Shown here one piece after another: positions 19,055-20,001 of a DNA stretch of 20,001 nt. The stretch is from Pelargonium cotyledonis (taxonomy: Eukaryota; Streptophyta; Magnoliopsida; Geraniales; Geraniaceae). The notes beneath the pieces were generated by a model. The model had not been told where the DNA came from and ran no database searches. It saw nothing but the letters and a program-made list of their open reading frames with translations. The position numbers and the translations under genes were made by a program. Numbering within the stretch: position 1 is the first letter of the stretch; each line of letters begins with the position of its first letter. The stretch covers positions 1-20,001 of the forward strand of contig JAYMTA010001447.1 of the NCBI GenBank assembly GCA_036897625.1. Direction: 5' to 3'.

Positions 19055-19092
19055 GTTGAAGAAACAACCAATGTGCTTGATAAAATTGTGAA

Positions 19093-19140
19093 AGCTTTAA
19101 AATACATATTATTGGAAGCTTTAAGATCCATATTATTGGA
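19093..19140. repeat. Two 24-bp tandem units carrying CCAAT
   Basis: AGCTTTAA(A/G)AT(A/C)CATATTATTGGA is repeated at 19093-19116 and 19117-19140 with two differences. On the minus (gene) strand each unit reads TCCAATAATATG, giving two CCAAT boxes spaced 24 bases apart, 40-90 bases upstream of the gene B TATA run. Confidence 0.75.
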
Positions 19141-19144
19141 AGAA

Positions 19145-19640
19145 ACTAGTGATAATAAAAAAAATTGAAACATGAAAGAAACCAAAGAAAATAGATGGGT
19201 TTTGGAATCCTTCATCATAAAACAAAGGTCACAAAATACATGAAAGAAACAAATTAAGACACAGAGAGATTGTAGAAGGTTAAGGATTTGGCTATCAATG
19301 GATTGGAGACTGAAGAACATGAAATTTTTGTAGAAAAATAGATGAATTTGAGGAATAGATGCACAAAACAAATTGCCCTTCATCATAAATCAAAGATCAC
19401 AAAAAAATAATATTATAAATTAATTAATTTAATACATAGAGATGGTTGAAGGTAGAGAAAATGGCTATCAAGAGAGATTGAAGAACATGGTAGAGGAGGG
19501 AGGATAGGGGGAATGTTTGTTGACTAAGTGTTAAATAGTGCTCACATTATTGCATTTGTTTCACTTTTGTCCTTATACTATTTATAGTTTCAACTTACTC
19601 CAAAAGTGTTTCAATATTGAAAAAAAGGCCCCCCACAACA
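19145..19640. other. Upstream region of KEN gene B
   Basis: No gene seen. The 161-codon minus-strand frame at 18901-19386 starts here and runs across the promoter and leader; it is judged spurious. Similar phrases (CATCATAAA..CAAAG.TCACAAAA) at about 19211 and 19380 suggest a weak local duplication. Confidence 0.4.
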
Positions 19641-19642
19641 AA

Positions 19643-19906
19643 TTTTTTTTTTTTGAGGCAAAAAACTTTATTTAACTTAAATCATGAAGCATACAAGCTC
19701 TAATAGACTCAGGAATATCAGAAATTGAACTCACACCATACCCTGGCATGAAATTGGAAAGACGAGCTAACCTCGTGAGCGACCCCATTCGCAGAGCGAT
19801 TAACATAAGAAAACTCGGCACTCTCGAAACAATCGACAAGAGCCAAACAATCATTAACTAACAAACCACGCACTGATGGCCCACCACAACAATTAGAACT
19901 AGCCAA
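19643..19906 (-). pseudogene. Poly(A)-tailed 3' end of a LINE-like RNase H copy, frameshifted
   Basis: The minus strand reads LLVNDCLALVDCF, FSYVNRSANGVAHEV (the last-catalytic-residue region of plant LINE RNase H domains), then shifts frame to LARLSNFMPGYG and ends HDLS-stop at 19672. It is followed by AATAAA (19672-19667) and, 12 bases later, a run of 12 A (19654-19643), the mark of retroposition from a polyadenylated RNA. The 5' part should lie beyond 19906. One frameshift shows it is inactive. Confidence 0.7.
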
Positions 19907-19924
19907 CTAGGTAACATTGTTAAG

Positions 19925-20001
19925 CATAGTTGTTAAAAATTACGATTCACGATCCGATTCTCGATACTATTCACGATTCAGAGGTTAAACAATTCAAAAT
20001 C
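19925..20001. repeat. Start of a repetitive ACGATTC-rich element, cut by window end
   Basis: AGTTGTTAAAAATTACGATT is followed by CACGATCCGATTCTCGAT and CACGATTCAG, i.e. a closely spaced CGATTC motif. It looks like dispersed plant repeat sequence. The element cannot be classified from 77 bases. Confidence 0.35.

Noticed and set aside
18901-19386. 161-codon minus-strand open frame
   Set aside because: It runs across the gene B TATA box and leader exon; the N-terminal part is hydrophobic filler from A/T-rich DNA. The leader exon explains the coding-like end.
1-20001. tRNA, rRNA, CRISPR, or bacterial operon features
   Set aside because: No cloverleaf-like tRNA boxes, no regular spaced repeats, and intron-bearing genes show a plant nuclear context.

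Overview
The window looks like nuclear DNA of a flowering plant, most likely a eudicot. It is AT-rich, its genes have introns with GT..AG borders and U/A-rich introns, and it carries plant MITEs (a Stowaway-type element starting CTCCCTCCGTCCC and a hAT-type element with TAGGGCTGGG ends), microsatellites and decayed retroelement pieces. The species cannot be fixed from the sequence alone. All genes I can support lie on the minus strand.

Layout: 1-275 holds a short first-exon-like fragment on the plus strand. 1186-2643 is an intronless Kelch-repeat protein gene with its own TATA box. 3860-8430 is KEN gene A. It has a split 5' UTR, a first AUG at 6103, four further coding exons, and a 2.2-kb UTR intron stuffed with repeats. 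8786-9440 is a frameshifted RNase H/LINE fragment. 10400-12000 is a graveyard of gene debris, including a broken poly(A)-binding-protein RRM pseudogene. About 13643 is the 3' edge of an LTR element. 15248-19015 is KEN gene B, with an intact 321-residue spliced reading frame. 19643-19906 is the poly(A)-tailed 3' end of another RNase H/LINE copy.

The main discovery is the pair A/B. Once their exons are joined, both encode small proteins (about 300 residues) whose C-terminal half resembles the KEN endoribonuclease domain of IRE1 and RNase L. Both have the LLR(F/L)LRN-x3-H core and an FPK/FPR helix near the end. The proteins predicted from the first AUGs lack the lumenal sensor, the transmembrane segment and a recognisable kinase catalytic core. 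The N-terminal half is a novel conserved segment whose end lines up with the last helices of the IRE1 kinase C-lobe. The paralogs share exon phases and a matching 10-residue last coding exon ending in Cys-stop. Gene B is open throughout. Gene A has a reading-frame conflict at one splice junction and may be decaying or may use an internal acceptor.

The rest is mostly intergenic or intronic AT-rich sequence, with no tRNA, rRNA or CRISPR seen. All exon joins are my own reading of splice sites and paralog alignment, not transcript evidence.
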